DNA of 64,000 nucleotides from Acanthacorydalis orientalis (taxonomy: Eukaryota; Arthropoda; Insecta; Megaloptera; Corydalidae): contig CM068322.1 in the NCBI GenBank assembly GCA_034766995.1, positions 824,589 through 888,588 of the forward strand, read 5' to 3'. The notes below the pieces were generated by a model. That model saw only the letters and a program-made list of their open reading frames with translations, was not told where the DNA came from and did not search any database. Of this stretch, positions 1 through 11,514 are shown piece after piece (position 1 is the stretch's first letter; the number at the start of each line of letters is the position of its first letter). The position numbers and the translations under genes are program-made.

Positions 1-121
1 AAATTGTGCTCTCAGGAAGTCGATTTTGCATACCAAAATATTCACGTAGAGCGCGATGTGCAATTTTCCTCGAACCCCTATTTTCATAATAAGCTGCGAT
101 AATTTTAACGCGTTGTTCCAT
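1..121 (-). pseudogene. N-terminal piece of a Tc1/mariner-superfamily transposase, cut by the window edge
   Basis: Read on the minus strand from the ATG at 121, the frame is open to the window edge and gives about 40 residues starting MEQRVKIIAAYYENRGS and containing ALREYFGMQNRLPESTI. I recall this as the first helix-turn-helix region (often labelled DUF4817) of insect transposases related to the DD41D group; similar N-termini occur here at 7536 and 46467. The non-coding stretch up to about 249 would be the element's 5' end, touching a TA microsatellite. The catalytic part lies outside the window, so whether the copy is intact cannot be judged. Confidence 0.6.
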
Positions 122-250
122 CGTCTATTGCTCCATGATTAATTTTACACACGTTTCTACTCTACAAAAACAACTTTAACATTGACAAATATTGTGATGT
201 TTGAAAAATATTCACCACTGTCATATGAAAATTTATCTTGAATCGTCGTT

Positions 251-260
251 TATATATATG

Positions 261-324
<64 letters not shown>
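251..324. repeat. TA microsatellite
   Basis: TA repeat with one TATG interruption near its start. Its last TA is the target-site duplication of the mariner copy starting at 325. Confidence 0.95.
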
Positions 325-325
<1 letters not shown>

Positions 326-1247
326 GAGGTCCGACAATTAAGTAATGCGACAAAATTTAAAAATCGAGTATATTTAAAAATTAAGGTACATCGCTGCGAT
401 CCCCTTCAAAGTAGTCCCCTCCCGCATCTATACACTTATTCCAGCGAGTTTTCCAGTTTTCGTAACAATTCTGGAACACTTCTTGTGGGACCTCTCCGAG
501 TACCCTCGTCACAGATTCTTGGATATCTTCAACGGAGTCAAAATGTCGACCTTTGACGAATTTTTTCATACGGGGGAATAGGAAAAAGTCGCAGGGTGAC
601 ATGTCCGGTGAATAGGGCGGCTGTGGTAACGTTGCGATGCCTTTAGACGCCAAAAACCGAGAGACACTGAACGCACTGTGACAGGGAGCATTGTCGTGAT
701 GCAGAACCCAAGTCTTCGCGATCTCTGGACGCACTCTGAGCACCCTTTTTCGTAATTTTTCGAGCACATTACGGTAGAATACTTGATTTACGGTTTTTCC
801 AGGTGGTACGAACTCTTTGTGAACCACCCCTTTGCTGTCGAAGAAGCAAATCAACATGGTTTTCACTTTGGACTTGCTCATTCTCGCCTTGTTTGGCCTT
901 GGTGCTCCAGGGGACAGCCACTGTTGGCTTTGTCGTTTAGTTTCGGGGTCATATTGAAAGAACCAACTTTCATCACCAGTAATAACTCGATCGAGAAGAG
1001 TAGGATCACTTTCAACCTGCTCGAGACAATCTTGAGCGATGTTCATTCGGTGGGCTTCGTGACATGCACTACTCGCGCGTTGTTACAAAACACTAAACAG
1101 CTGGCGAAGAAATGATCGTACGAGGGTGGTCAAGGTCTCAATCGAGAGAGTAGGGATCTGCTATTACGGTGGCGGAGTTACAGGTTCGCAGTGTTACCAC
1201 AGGCCGAGAAAAAAAAATCGGTCGCATTACTTAATTGTCTGACCTCG
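325..1247 (-). mobile_element. Internally deleted mariner element, family 1, copy 1
   Basis: The element is 923 bp and flanked by TA on both sides. Its ends are inverted repeats beginning cgaggtccgacaattaag (left) and, reverse complemented, cgaggtcagacaattaag (right). The transposase reads on the minus strand. Compared with copy 2 (12353-13290), everything between the 5' leader and the residues MNIAQ is missing, so the DNA-binding half is lost. Copy 3 (46990-47911) has the same junction. Both flanks are TA microsatellites. Confidence 0.93.
381..1046 (-). pseudogene. Mariner transposase catalytic half, DNA-binding domain deleted (copy 1)
   Basis: The open frame gives 221 residues from MNIAQDCLEQ. 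It holds the whole mariner catalytic domain: first Asp in GDESWF (residue 25), second in HHDNAPCH (118), third in PCDFFLFP (153). The 34 residues between the second and third are the D34D spacing of true mariners. Upstream, the leader runs straight into the deletion: the codons that would precede MNIAQ are replaced by leader sequence ending in an in-frame stop. The protein, if made, would lack the two helix-turn-helix motifs that bind the inverted repeats and should not transpose alone. PNKARM replaces the PKKARM of copy 3. I call it a pseudogene because the N-terminal third is missing, although the catalytic residues are intact. Confidence 0.88.
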
Positions 1248-1350
1248 TATACCATATATATATATATATATACATACAAACGTATGTATGTTTATGAATT
1301 ATGTATATATGTATGTATGTATGTATGTATATATATATATATATATATAT

Positions 1351-1391
<41 letters not shown>
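1248..1391. repeat. TA microsatellite mixed with TATG/TACA units
   Basis: Interrupted TA and TATG repeats directly after mariner copy 1, the longest pure runs at 1251-1271, 1329-1352 and 1359-1391. Confidence 0.9.
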
Positions 1392-1393
<2 letters not shown>

Positions 1394-2467
1394 AAGTGTA
1401 TGTGTATGACTGGTCCATTTTTTGAAATTTCACGGAATATTTTTTATATATGATATATAGATAGATATACTTAGATACAAATTCGAAATCTGTTAGGGAG
1501 GAAAAAATACTGTGAAACAATTTCTTTACAATATTAAATTAAATATTTTACGTTTATTCAAGTGTTAATTTGTTTCAATCAATTAGTTTTACAAATTGCG
1601 TCAAATCTTGCTCATTTTCTCCAACTACACACGTAGTTGAGAGAACGACAGGCTAACAACTATATCGCCTAGTTGACAGAACTAGTACATTCGATTCGCC
1701 GTATTTAACCCAGCCATGTAGTCAAGACAACTACAATTTATTTCGGTGCACGGAATATTTTTTACAGTGTAATCGAAATAACTCCTACTAAAATGCATCT
1801 GATATTTTGAATATTATTTAATATCTTCATGAGTGTTATAAATTCAGATAATGTATGAACAGTAATAAGAATAAAATAAATTACAAACTGTGATTAAGAG
1901 AAAACGGATAGTGTATCATTTTTAAGGAAAAAACTGACAATATGAACTCATTAACTAGATTTACTGTTCATAGTGCCATTATATATAAAATTAATTTTGC
2001 AAACTATTAATTTTTCAAAAAAAACTGACTGAAAAACTGAACTGTCGTGCTGTAAAGTTTATTTACGATTTTACTTTTGAAATTTTAACTAACTTGTTAG
2101 AAACACAAATTAAAAAATTCTACTTCCACTACGTTGATTTGCCAATATGTCAAAATATTTTCTTTTGAACTAACCAGAAAAAAGTGTGTCGATAATGGAC
2201 AGTAAAGATCTACAATTCTGATACTATTTTCTACGTATACTTTCAATCTTTCTATGCTTAAAAGTTAAAAGCACAGTTTTAATATAATATACTAGTATGT
2301 ATAACTGCCAATTAATTTGGTTAACTGAAAGATAGCTAGATAAGATACAGTACGGCTAAGAGTACACTTGCATGTTTTTACTAGTCACAAATAGCAAAAC
2401 TAACAACTAGTCTGCTATCGTAGTGAAAACGTTTATATTAGTCAAAAATAACATACATTTGTCACTA
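1392..2467. other. AT-rich stretch without a recognisable gene
   Basis: No coding region seen. The 16-mer cacggaatatttttta occurs at 1431 and again at 1749, and 1617-1740 is less AT-rich with a small hairpin (caactac/gtagttg near 1621-1639). This may be a small unrecognised repeat, but I find no convincing ends. Confidence 0.5.
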
Positions 2468-3764
2468 CGAGGGTGGGCCCAGAAATACCCGATCTGACCT
2501 AGCGATGGCGGCAGTTGTTTGAAAAATATCACTGTATTAGAAAGTACACAATCTATAAAGCATATGTTTCAAGTTTGAGGACGCCACGTTGTTTAGTATT
2601 TGTTTGGCAGCCATCAATAGTGAACGTTTTCAGTGAATTTGTGAAAATGGAGAAAATTGGTCATCGTTACGTGATACAATACTTTTATTTGAAAGGCCTC
2701 AGCCCAACCAATATAAAAGCTGAACTGGATTCTACTCTGGGTGAGTCTGCTCCTTCGTTTACAACAGTGAAATATTGGGTAGCAGAGTTTAAACGAGGCC
2801 ATACGAGCTGCCAAGACGAGCATGGCAATGGTCGACAAAATGAGGTGACGACTCCAGAAATGGTGAAGAAAATCCACAAAGTGGTACTGGATGATCGTCG
2901 ACTGAAAGTGCGCGAGCTAGCAAACATAGTAGGTATTTCAAAAAGTGCGGTACATCGCATATTATCTGAAAATGTGGACATGAGAAAGCTGTGTGCAAGA
3001 TGCTGTGTGCCGCGTTTGCTCACACTCGAGCAAAAACAGTGTCGTGAAGATGTTTCAATTGAGTGTTTAGCGAAGTTTCACATCAACAAAGCAGAATTTT
3101 TGCGCCGTTTCATAACCATAGATGAAACATGGGTCCATCACTTCACACCCAAGACAAAAGAACAATCAAAACAATGGACTGAAAAGGGAGAACCGGCTCC
3201 AAAGAAGGCGAAGACCGTTTCATCTGCAGGCAAGGTCATGGCGTCGGTTTTTTGGGATGCGCGTGGGATAATTTTCATTGACTATCTTGAAAAAGGAAAA
3301 ACTATCAACGGCGAGTATTATGCGAACTTATTGCAACGTTTGAGCGAAGAAATCAAGCAATAACGGCCGCATTCGGCTAAGAAGAAACTGTTGTTTCATC
3401 AAGACAATGCACCAGCTCACAAATCCGTTATTGCAATGGCCAAAATGAATGAATTAAAGTTTTAATTGCTACCTCATGCACCCTATTCGCCAGATTCAGC
3501 CCCCTCGGAATATTGTCTGTTCCCAAACTTGAAAAAATGGCTCAGTGGTCAAAGATTTTCCAACGATGAAGAAGTGATGTCGGCAGTTAATGAGTATTTT
3601 GAGGAGCAAGACAGTTCTTATTATAAAAAGGGCATCGAACTTATTGAACATCGCTGGGAAAAGTGTATAGAGCTGAATGGAGATTATGTTGAAAAATGAA
3701 TATATTTTTTTTTTAAATTTTTGTGTTTTCTTTGTTGGGTCGGGTACTTCTGGGACCACCCTCG
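2468..3764 (+). mobile_element. Full-length irritans-type mariner, inactivated (copy A)
   Basis: The element is 1,297 bp with TA at both flanks. The left end reads cgagggtgggcccagaaata and the right end, reverse complemented, cgagggtggtcccagaagta (18 of 20 identical). The size is normal for a complete mariner. A second copy of the family lies inverted at 39712-41003. Confidence 0.93.
2647..3699 (+). pseudogene. Irritans-subfamily mariner transposase with two stops and a mutated third catalytic residue
   Basis: The reading frame starts MEKIGHRYVIQYFYLKG and runs 350 codons. Motifs match what I recall of Himar1-like irritans transposases: HTH region to about residue 110, then LCARCCVPR (normally ARWVPR; a 3-bp insertion here), first Asp in IDETWVHH (159), VMASVFWDARGIIFIDYLEKG, second Asp in HQDNAPAH (253). 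The third Asp of the usual SDYFLFP is Glu here (SEYCLFP, residue 288), giving D34E. Two in-frame stops break it: TAA at 3361-3363 (a Lys codon in copy B) and TAA at 3463-3465 (Glu in copy B). The loss of the third Asp, on top of the stops, means no active protein. The ATG at 2647 is chosen over the earlier in-frame ATG at 2515 because it matches family N-termini. Confidence 0.92.
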
Positions 3765-4275
3765 TATCATGCAAGTTTTTCAAATAGTTTGTTAGTATGA
3801 AACTAGCTTAATGTATACAGAACATGAATTAAAAGTAGTAGATTAGGAAAGTTTCCGCAATAAATAGGATAGTTTTGTTATCTACTATTATACAATGTTT
3901 TTGTAATAATTTGTGGAATACGATATTTAATTGTAGAAATGTTCATGATTCAAAAGTGCTATTGAAGTTTGTTTAAGATATGCCATTGTCAATATTAGTA
4001 AAAGAAACACTTTTATTACTTTTTGAGTAATTTTTTTTAATCATGATTTGGCAACTTTTCCTCTTCGCAAGTTTCAAAAGTGTTACGAAAAGACATTGAT
4101 TTACATGAATGTACATGAAACAAAAGAAAGATCATTGTGATTTAGGTAAAAACTACAAAAGGGGAAGTAGCCTTAATAAAGTAAGATATTTTGATCAAGA
4201 ATTACTTTTAAGGAAACCATATTGTAATGAGGATTTTTTTTCAAAAAATGCCTAACTTATTTTATTTTCCTAGAA
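3765..4275. other. AT-rich spacer, nothing recognised
   Basis: Plain AT-rich sequence between the irritans mariner and the hAT element. I see no gene, repeat or RNA. Confidence 0.6.
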
Positions 4276-4467
4276 TAGTGGTTCCCAATCTTGGTTCACG
4301 GGCCGCTGGGGGTCCGTGGATAACTCTAATTCTAATAATAGATGAATTAACAATCTTTTTAACAAAGACGTAAAAGTCATAAAAGGTTTAACGAGTAATG
4401 AAGAAAACAGCTTGGAGGAAATTTCTTATAATATTCCCTTAAAATTATAAATTAATAAAAATAATTT

Positions 4468-4708
4468 GATTGATTTTTGGTTTCTTTTACGCTCTGAGTA
4501 TATAGAATTATCAAACAAGGCGCTAAAACATTTATTCCCATTTGTCATGAGTTATTTGTGAGAACGGACTTTTTCAGCACTTTTATATACAAAGTCAAAA
4601 TATAGAAACAGACTAAATATAGAGTTTGATTTGAGAGTGTAAGTTAGCACAATTGAGTTAAATATTTCTGAACTTGTCTCAGTCAAACAACATCTTCCTT
4701 CACACTAA
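4468..4708 (+). pseudogene. C-terminal dimerisation domain of a hAT transposase, two stops
   Basis: One continuous frame reads DFWFLLRSEYIELSNKAL, then LFPFVMSYL, stop, ERTFSALLYTKSKYRNRLN, IEFDLRV, stop, VSTIELNISELVSVKQ, ending at TAA 4706-4708. This matches my recollection of the hAT C-terminal dimerisation region of the animal FAM200/ZBED-like group, where the signature is a hydrophobic run, then C/E..FSAL, K.K.RNRL and LR..LS. The frame is kept across two stops, so decay is recent enough to leave the order intact. The catalytic core is missing. Confidence 0.75.
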
Positions 4709-4765
4709 CTAAAAATGAATTTTGTTTATTTCTTGTAATTCCAAAAATAATGTTTAATTGTTTTA

Positions 4766-4768
<3 letters not shown>

Positions 4769-4818
<50 letters not shown>
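4769..4818. repeat. TA microsatellite inside the hAT remnant
   Basis: Uninterrupted TA repeat. Confidence 0.95.
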
Positions 4819-4820
<2 letters not shown>

Positions 4821-5274
4821 TTTTCTCATAAGACCTGCTCGATCTCCTAGTATTCGTGTACCGGAAACACAATCTTCTTCAAAGGGATCCGTGGCATTTT
4901 AAGATTAATATAGGGGTCCTCCGCATTCCAAAGATTGAGAATTGCTGTACTAGAACTTTTAAATTACATTCTTTGCATATTTTTATTAAAAGTATATTGA
5001 ATATGCAGGTTGTTATAAATAATAAATTTTATTTTTATTATTTATAATAACAACAAAATATACATTATTTTTTTATTTAAAGTTGAATAATTTACAAGGA
5101 ACAATATAAAGAAGTAAAAGTGATTTATTTCTAGTGTAAATGGAAAATGATATTAGCAATTAATACATTTTAAATAATCACAATTTTCATTTCTATTTGT
5201 CCATCCGAGTGTTATTTACTGATGTTACGAAATGTAATATAAATATGTTTGTATACATTAAAAATCATTTCGGA

Positions 5275-5278
<4 letters not shown>

Positions 5279-5330
<52 letters not shown>
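5279..5330. repeat. TA microsatellite
   Basis: Uninterrupted TA repeat. Confidence 0.95.
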
Positions 5331-5333
<3 letters not shown>

Positions 5334-5406
5334 TTGTACTCAAATGAAAATGTTTTCTAGGAAACTTTAAAATCTAATCACTCATACCTATATCAGAAAA
5401 TTTTGA

Positions 5407-5550
5407 AATTTTATGGGTTATCAATTTATTTAAAATTGTGACATTTAATTAATTATTTACTTATGATTAAAATGTAATTTTATTAAATATTTAAGTTCAT
5501 AAAGAAAACAGGCAGGGAAATGAAATATTAAATAGGAAATATTATAATGA
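5407..5550 (+). repeat. Dispersed repeat R1, copy 1
   Basis: About 144 bp that recur as a direct repeat at 8215-8358 with only a few substitutions, 2,808 bp apart without net length change. No coding potential, inverted ends or target duplication is evident; it could be a segmental duplication or a fragment of an unknown repeat. Confidence 0.85.
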
Positions 5551-5604
5551 CTGGTGTTTATTTAAATGAAACAAATTTTCTTGTATGAGATTCACATATT
5601 TCAT

Positions 5605-5609
<5 letters not shown>

Positions 5610-5676
<67 letters not shown>
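5610..5676. repeat. TA microsatellite
   Basis: TA repeat with a few TACA units at its edges. Confidence 0.95.
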
Positions 5677-5685
<9 letters not shown>

Positions 5686-6297
5686 GGTAAAATAATGGTT
5701 ATTTTGTACTGTTGAATTCTGTAGTTGTAATCTAAATGATGAAATACGAGAATAACAGTACAATGTAAATAAATTGTTGAAATATTAAATCATGGATCTG
5801 ATTAATTTGTAATTTTAATAAAAGTCGAATTATTCTCGAAATATTCAAACTGAATGTCACTAAATATACATCGTAGGAATGCGCAACTGGCCAAAGGCCA
5901 TGCCCCATTTTGGCAAATTGTGTTTGGACCTGTCCAATCTGGACAGGTAGCAACAGAAAGACATTAGTTCGCCAGTATGCACGATCAAGAAGTCATCGAC
6001 TCTTGTTGAATAATGCCTGTGGCATTTCTTTCTCGGCCAGTCTTAGAAAACCGGTCACTGCGATGCAGTACAACTTTTGCCCGGTCACTCTACAATCCGA
6101 TGTCTAAGAGGCCACATATTCACAATAAATATATCAATAGTATTGGCTAACAAACGCTGTCTTAACAGCATATGAATTTTGTTATTCTTTTGTTCGGATT
6201 GAACCCGTTACATAATGGAATTACTTTTTTTTATATGAATATTTTTATTGATTGTTAAACACACGATTTTTTTGTGGACGAGTATTAAATTATATCC
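5677..6297. other. Spacer with a short less AT-rich island at about 5880-6110
   Basis: The island has balanced base composition and is open for 65 codons on the plus strand (MANCVWTCPIWTG at 5910) and for 73 on the minus strand over the same bases. I recognise neither product nor a mobile-element end. Confidence 0.35.
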
Positions 6298-7338
<1,041 letters not shown>

Positions 7339-7399
<61 letters not shown>

Positions 7400-7400
7400 A
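7339..7400. repeat. CA then TA microsatellite
   Basis: A CA run (7339-7356) passes directly into a TA run ending at 7400, where the next element begins. Confidence 0.9.
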
Positions 7401-8204
7401 AACAGTTTTCCAATAGGGTCGCAATTTTTTAAGAGATTATATTTCACAGATGTCAAACAGACAGCTGTATTTTTTTGACATTTGTTAAGTTTTGCCATTT
7501 TTAGTTACGGGTAACGATGCACTGAAATAATACAATTGTATTATGAAAATGGTCTTTCCATAAAAAATACATTTCATAAATTATATGATATTTATTCTCG
7601 ACGTACTCGTCTATTTGAATCAACAATTCTTCGATTAGTGAGTAAATGTGAGAAGAATGGATCAATTAAAGATAAAAATGCGTCAACACGTGTTCTTAGT
7701 TTTCATTCTGAAGAAAATAATGACATGGTTCGTGAAAGTGTATTGGGAGAGCCAGGAATGTCAATTCCACGACGTGCACAGCAATTGGACTTTTCGCAGA
7801 CGACCACATGGTGTATTTTGCATAAGGATTTATTGATGAAGGCTTATAAGATTCAAATATCGGAAGAATTGAAGCTAGCAGAGCATTTAATGTGTCGGAG
7901 ATTTGTAAATTGAATACTGGAAAAACAACACGATTTTTCTGAAAAAATCATCTTTAGCACTGAGGATCATTCGAACTCTCTGGTTACTTTCTTTGAGGTC
8001 ACGTTAAAAGGTATGTATACACCAATAATCGTAAAACAATTTCCGACCTAAAAGATGAATTGCGAAATGTAATAGGGTAGAATGAACCTCAGTTGTGTAG
8101 CGATGTTATTGAAAATTTTAATAAAAAATGGTTATTTTTAAGAAAGCACGCGACGGTCATTTACACGACATTATTTTTGATTAATAAATAGCATACCCCC
8201 CCGC
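7401..8204 (+). mobile_element. DD41D-type Tc1/mariner element lacking its catalytic core, copy 1
   Basis: Starts after the TA microsatellite with aacagttttccaataggg; copy 2 (45830-46564, minus strand) starts with a related sequence. The right end is unclear, near 8204 after the stop of the coding remnant. The copies share leader, N-terminal half and C-terminal tail, and both jump from just after the expected first Asp to near the end of the protein. They therefore descend from one internally deleted parent. Confidence 0.7.
7536..8182 (+). pseudogene. Decayed transposase: HTH half joined to the last 60 residues, core missing
   Basis: The N-terminal part reads YYENGLSIKNTFHKLYDIYS, STILRLVSKCEKNGSIKDK, ESVLGEPGMSIPRRAQQLDF and LMKAYKIQISEELKL, the order I recall for insect transposases with a DUF4817-type first HTH. 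It stops at 7911-7913, and the frame then shifts into EKIIFSTEDHS, where the family has FSDEAH (so the first Asp is Thr or shifted). After about 8000 the text jumps to KTISDLKDELRNVIG and VIENF, the tail normally found after the third catalytic residue, ending HLHDIIFD. The whole region with the second and third catalytic Asp is gone. The start codon is also lost by a small deletion relative to copy 2. Confidence 0.75.
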
Positions 8205-8214
8205 TATTATTTAC

Positions 8215-8358
8215 AATTTTATAGGTTATCAATTTATTTAAAATTTGGACATTTAATTAATTATTTACTTATGATTAAAATTTAATTTTATTAAATATTT
8301 AAATTCATAAAGAAAACAGGCACGGAAATGAAATATTAAATAGGAAATATTATAATGA
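8215..8358 (+). repeat. Dispersed repeat R1, copy 2
   Basis: Direct repeat of 5407-5550, directly after the transposon remnant. Confidence 0.85.
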
Positions 8359-8439
8359 TATAAGGAAATATTATAACGAAACATGAAATTTCAGGGCAAA
8401 TTCAGTGTTTTATTTCATATAAAAAATTACGTCCTTATC

Positions 8440-8442
<3 letters not shown>

Positions 8443-8514
<72 letters not shown>
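8443..8514. repeat. TA microsatellite
   Basis: Uninterrupted TA repeat. Confidence 0.95.
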
Positions 8515-8517
<3 letters not shown>

Positions 8518-8983
8518 AAATCGAAATAATTTGTAGTTAACACTATATTTCCTTTTTCTAAATAAATCCTAAAATATGCACTTAAGTGATATTATTGATT
8601 TGGTAGTAGATACAATATTGAAAAATGTTGTACCATATATTATTGAGTAATTTATAGCATGTAAAAACAGCGCATTCTCACTAAGTTCTTGACCTTTTTG
8701 TTTAATTAGATGTAGTACAAGAAATCTTTTATACAAACATTTCAATTTTTTTCTCTGCATCCCTATTCGTTAGTTGAAAAATTAAAGTTATGTTTGGAAG
8801 TAAATACAATAGGTTAAAATTCAATAAATTTTGTATTTAAACATGAACAAGGAACTTGTTTTCAGTTTGTTTTAAAAAATTGTATTTACAACAAATGAAG
8901 CGAAAAAGACAGTTCTTATAAAGGACCGAATCAGTTTGATATATCCGTGTAAAACCAATTATAAATGCACGTGTTTAAATGGA

Positions 8984-9333
8984 GATGTGGATGTATGAAA
9001 ATTCATATGGTGATGATGGATTTTATCTCTATTTAAATATGCATAAAAAACTAAATAATTATTAATTATTGAATATTTTAAAAAAAGTGTGTAGAAAGTA
9101 ACATTTATTTATTAAAATGTTTAGTTATCATTTACTTTATCAATTACACTATTTCAAATGTGACTTAAAAATAAACTTATGTCTTTGGATTTCAAATGAC
9201 AACTAAACATTTTAATAAATAAATGTTACTTTCTGGACACTTTTCTTAATATATTCAGTAATTAATTATTAGCCAGATTTTTTATGAACATTTAGAACAA
9301 TCATTATTATATGAATTTCCATACATCAACATC
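8984..9333. repeat. Long imperfect inverted repeat (hairpin, about 145-bp arms)
   Basis: The left arm (8984-9133) and right arm (9194-9333) pair as reverse complements around a 60-bp loop. The inner part is nearly perfect (gaaagtaacatttatttatt at 9094 pairs with 9212-9231), while the outer part is more diverged with small gaps. A transcript across it would fold into a long double strand. It may be a non-autonomous transposon made almost wholly of terminal repeats, or an old inverted duplication; no clear TA or 8-bp duplication marks its ends. Confidence 0.85.
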
Positions 9334-9636
9334 CAGAGTAAAAATATAAAATTTTCATGCCATTTGTTGCATTATCAATATAAGTATTTTTTCCTTGCAT
9401 TTAAGAGGTTAAGTACATGTTTTTTAGTTAATCTCGATAAAACTATTTTATTTGCAACACAAAGTTTTGATTATTCGAACTGAAAGAAATAGCTTTCGAT
9501 TTATTGTAAAAATACGATATCAAAAATGTCTCGATCAATTTAAATATCTTTTGTTGAAGATACTTTACTTTATGAAATAATGTACATTATAAAAAAAAGA
9601 AATTTATTACATTCTATAAATAACAAGCAAACGATT

Positions 9637-9637
9637 A

Positions 9638-9699
<62 letters not shown>

Positions 9700-9760
9700 C
9701 TATGTGTGTGTGTGTGTGTGTATGTGTGTGTGTGTATGTGTGTGTGTGTGTGTGTGTGGC
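9637..9760. repeat. TA microsatellite passing into a GT microsatellite
   Basis: TA units to about 9700, then GT units with occasional TATG to 9760. Confidence 0.95.
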
Positions 9761-9886
9761 TGTGTAAAAAAAATCAAATAGTTAAGAAGTAACTGATTTA
9801 TTGTTCAATAAATTAAAACCCTAAAATAAATGGTTAATATAAGATATTATTTAATTACAAATATATACAATTTAGACCGAAATAAA

Positions 9887-10059
<173 letters not shown>

Positions 10060-10152
10060 TGTTGTACTATTTTATGTTCGTTCAGAATTCAAACCGCTGT
10101 TATTTTAAAGAAATTTAGAGCATAGGGTTATTTTAAGTATAAAAATATCTTC

Positions 10153-10154
<2 letters not shown>

Positions 10155-10231
<77 letters not shown>
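10155..10231. repeat. TA microsatellite
   Basis: Uninterrupted TA repeat. Confidence 0.95.
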
Positions 10232-10234
<3 letters not shown>

Positions 10235-10489
10235 AAATGACTACTCGTCATATGTATGCGATTAGAATACATAAGACGGACATTTCACTAACAGTGAATC
10301 ATTTTTTAAAAATACAATGACTGTTCTTCGAATGAAGTGATTAAACATATTTAGACTTAATAATCGATGACTGTAACCTTTATCGAAAAACCGTTGAGAC
10401 AAGGGCGCAGAACACTTAAAGATTACGGTCTTTTGTTTTCTAAGTAATGTTTGAGTGATGCAGCAAGACAATTACAAGCGATCGCATCG

Positions 10490-10680
10490 AATGGTGCATT
10501 TCATTCGCAGATTTAATTGCTAGCAGATATTGACGTGGGGGTTTGGACCGGCTGCTGTTTTGTAGTCAAGGTGACCAAGGTCGATGCCGCGTAGAGACAG
10601 GGTCATGTGACGCGCGCGCTACTTGTGAATCAGATTTTAGTTGAACATAGCCACCGGTGGCGGCAGCACGAGTCGAGTAG
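10490..10680 (+). promoter_or_regulatory. GC-rich island, possible promoter and non-coding first exon
   Basis: This stretch is markedly richer in G+C than its surroundings, with CpG clusters (gacgcgcgcgctac at 10609, ccaccggtggcggcagcacg at 10651). It ends in gtcgagtag followed by gtgagtgt, a very good 5' splice-site match, with the intron starting at 10681. All three plus-strand frames carry stops, so the exon would be untranslated. An initiator-like tcagattttag lies at 10631. No matching plus-strand coding exon is recognised downstream, so the gene it would belong to is unknown. Confidence 0.35.
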
Positions 10681-10740
10681 GTGAGTGTATTGTGCGTGGA
10701 GTGTGTGCATGTGTATTGGACGGTCATAGATGTAAACACT

Positions 10741-11464
10741 TCATGGAAGGTTTATTATATTACATATTTATAAACTAGTTGGCTATTATAATCGTTTAAA
10801 ACAGGGGAATTTTGTTTTAAAATCAAAAACAGCTTCAGTTCAAGCCGTGCATTTAATTTTAATGAAACTATTTTGTTTTTATACTGAATAACTTTTAAAT
10901 CGTATTAAACATTAAGTTCTCATTTGTTCTTTTGAAATTGTTCAGGTCAAGTAAATATGGTGACACATCTTCATAAATTTGTATTTGAAACTATAGGAAA
11001 AGGCGAAAATGAACTTATAAAAATAATCTTAATAAATATAGATTAATAATACCATATATAACTTATTATAATATCCATGTAAATATCTTTATTGGAAATA
11101 AAAATTGAATAAATGCAGCACTGCAGATACAAATTATTTAAGACAGAAAGACATTCAAAGAAATTTCAAATTTCCATCTCGCTTATCAAACAAAATTTAA
11201 TCTTTTTGTGATACCGTTATATTTTGATTGTGCTTGAACACATTATGGGTACTTAATTTGTTCATATCTATCTTATATGCACCAACTAAAATTTGCCAAC
11301 AACTTCTGATAAAGATAGGAAATTATTTACAACCATTACATTTCGTATTTCCGTATTTGATTTACTTGTTGATGATTTAAAGGAGATAGATCTACAAAAA
11401 GAAAATATTTACATTTTCATTAATCTTTTATTTGAAATTTTTAGTGTAATAGCAATCCATATTT
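10741..11464. other. AT-rich stretch without a gene
   Basis: Nothing recognised. The 89-codon frame at 11293-11562 runs into the palindromes and is likely chance. Confidence 0.5.
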
Positions 11465-11513
11465 ATTACATCTATACTTACAAATATTCAATATTTGTAA
11501 GTATAGATGTAAT
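11465..11513. repeat. Perfect palindrome, 24-bp arms, 1-bp loop
   Basis: Positions 11465-11488 and 11490-11513 are exact reverse complements around a single C at 11489. The next base but one starts a second, larger palindrome. Confidence 0.97.
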
Positions 11514-11514
11514 T

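Larger units (their letters stand above)
4276..4947 (+). mobile_element. hAT-superfamily element remnant with 8-bp target duplication
   Basis: The left end reads tagtggttcccaatcttgg and the right end, reverse complemented, cagcaattctcaatctttgg; both resemble hAT termini of the cagtggttc type. The 8 bp flanking the ends are tcctagaa and tactagaa (7 of 8 identical), the duplication length of hAT elements and with the CTAGA core they favour. The 672-bp element contains only the C-terminal coding part plus a TA microsatellite at 4769-4818, so it is deleted internally. Confidence 0.8.

Noticed and set aside
162..353. Open frames made of alternating Tyr-Ile, here and at many TA tracts
   Set aside because: They are translations of TA microsatellites, which contain no stop in two frames, and have no coding meaning.
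783..1115. 110-codon plus-strand frame opposite mariner copy 1
   Set aside because: It is antisense to the transposase; the same frame appears opposite copy 3 only because the copies are alike.
2614..3023. Minus-strand frames opposite the irritans transposase
   Set aside because: Shadow frames of the coding strand; no conserved motif.
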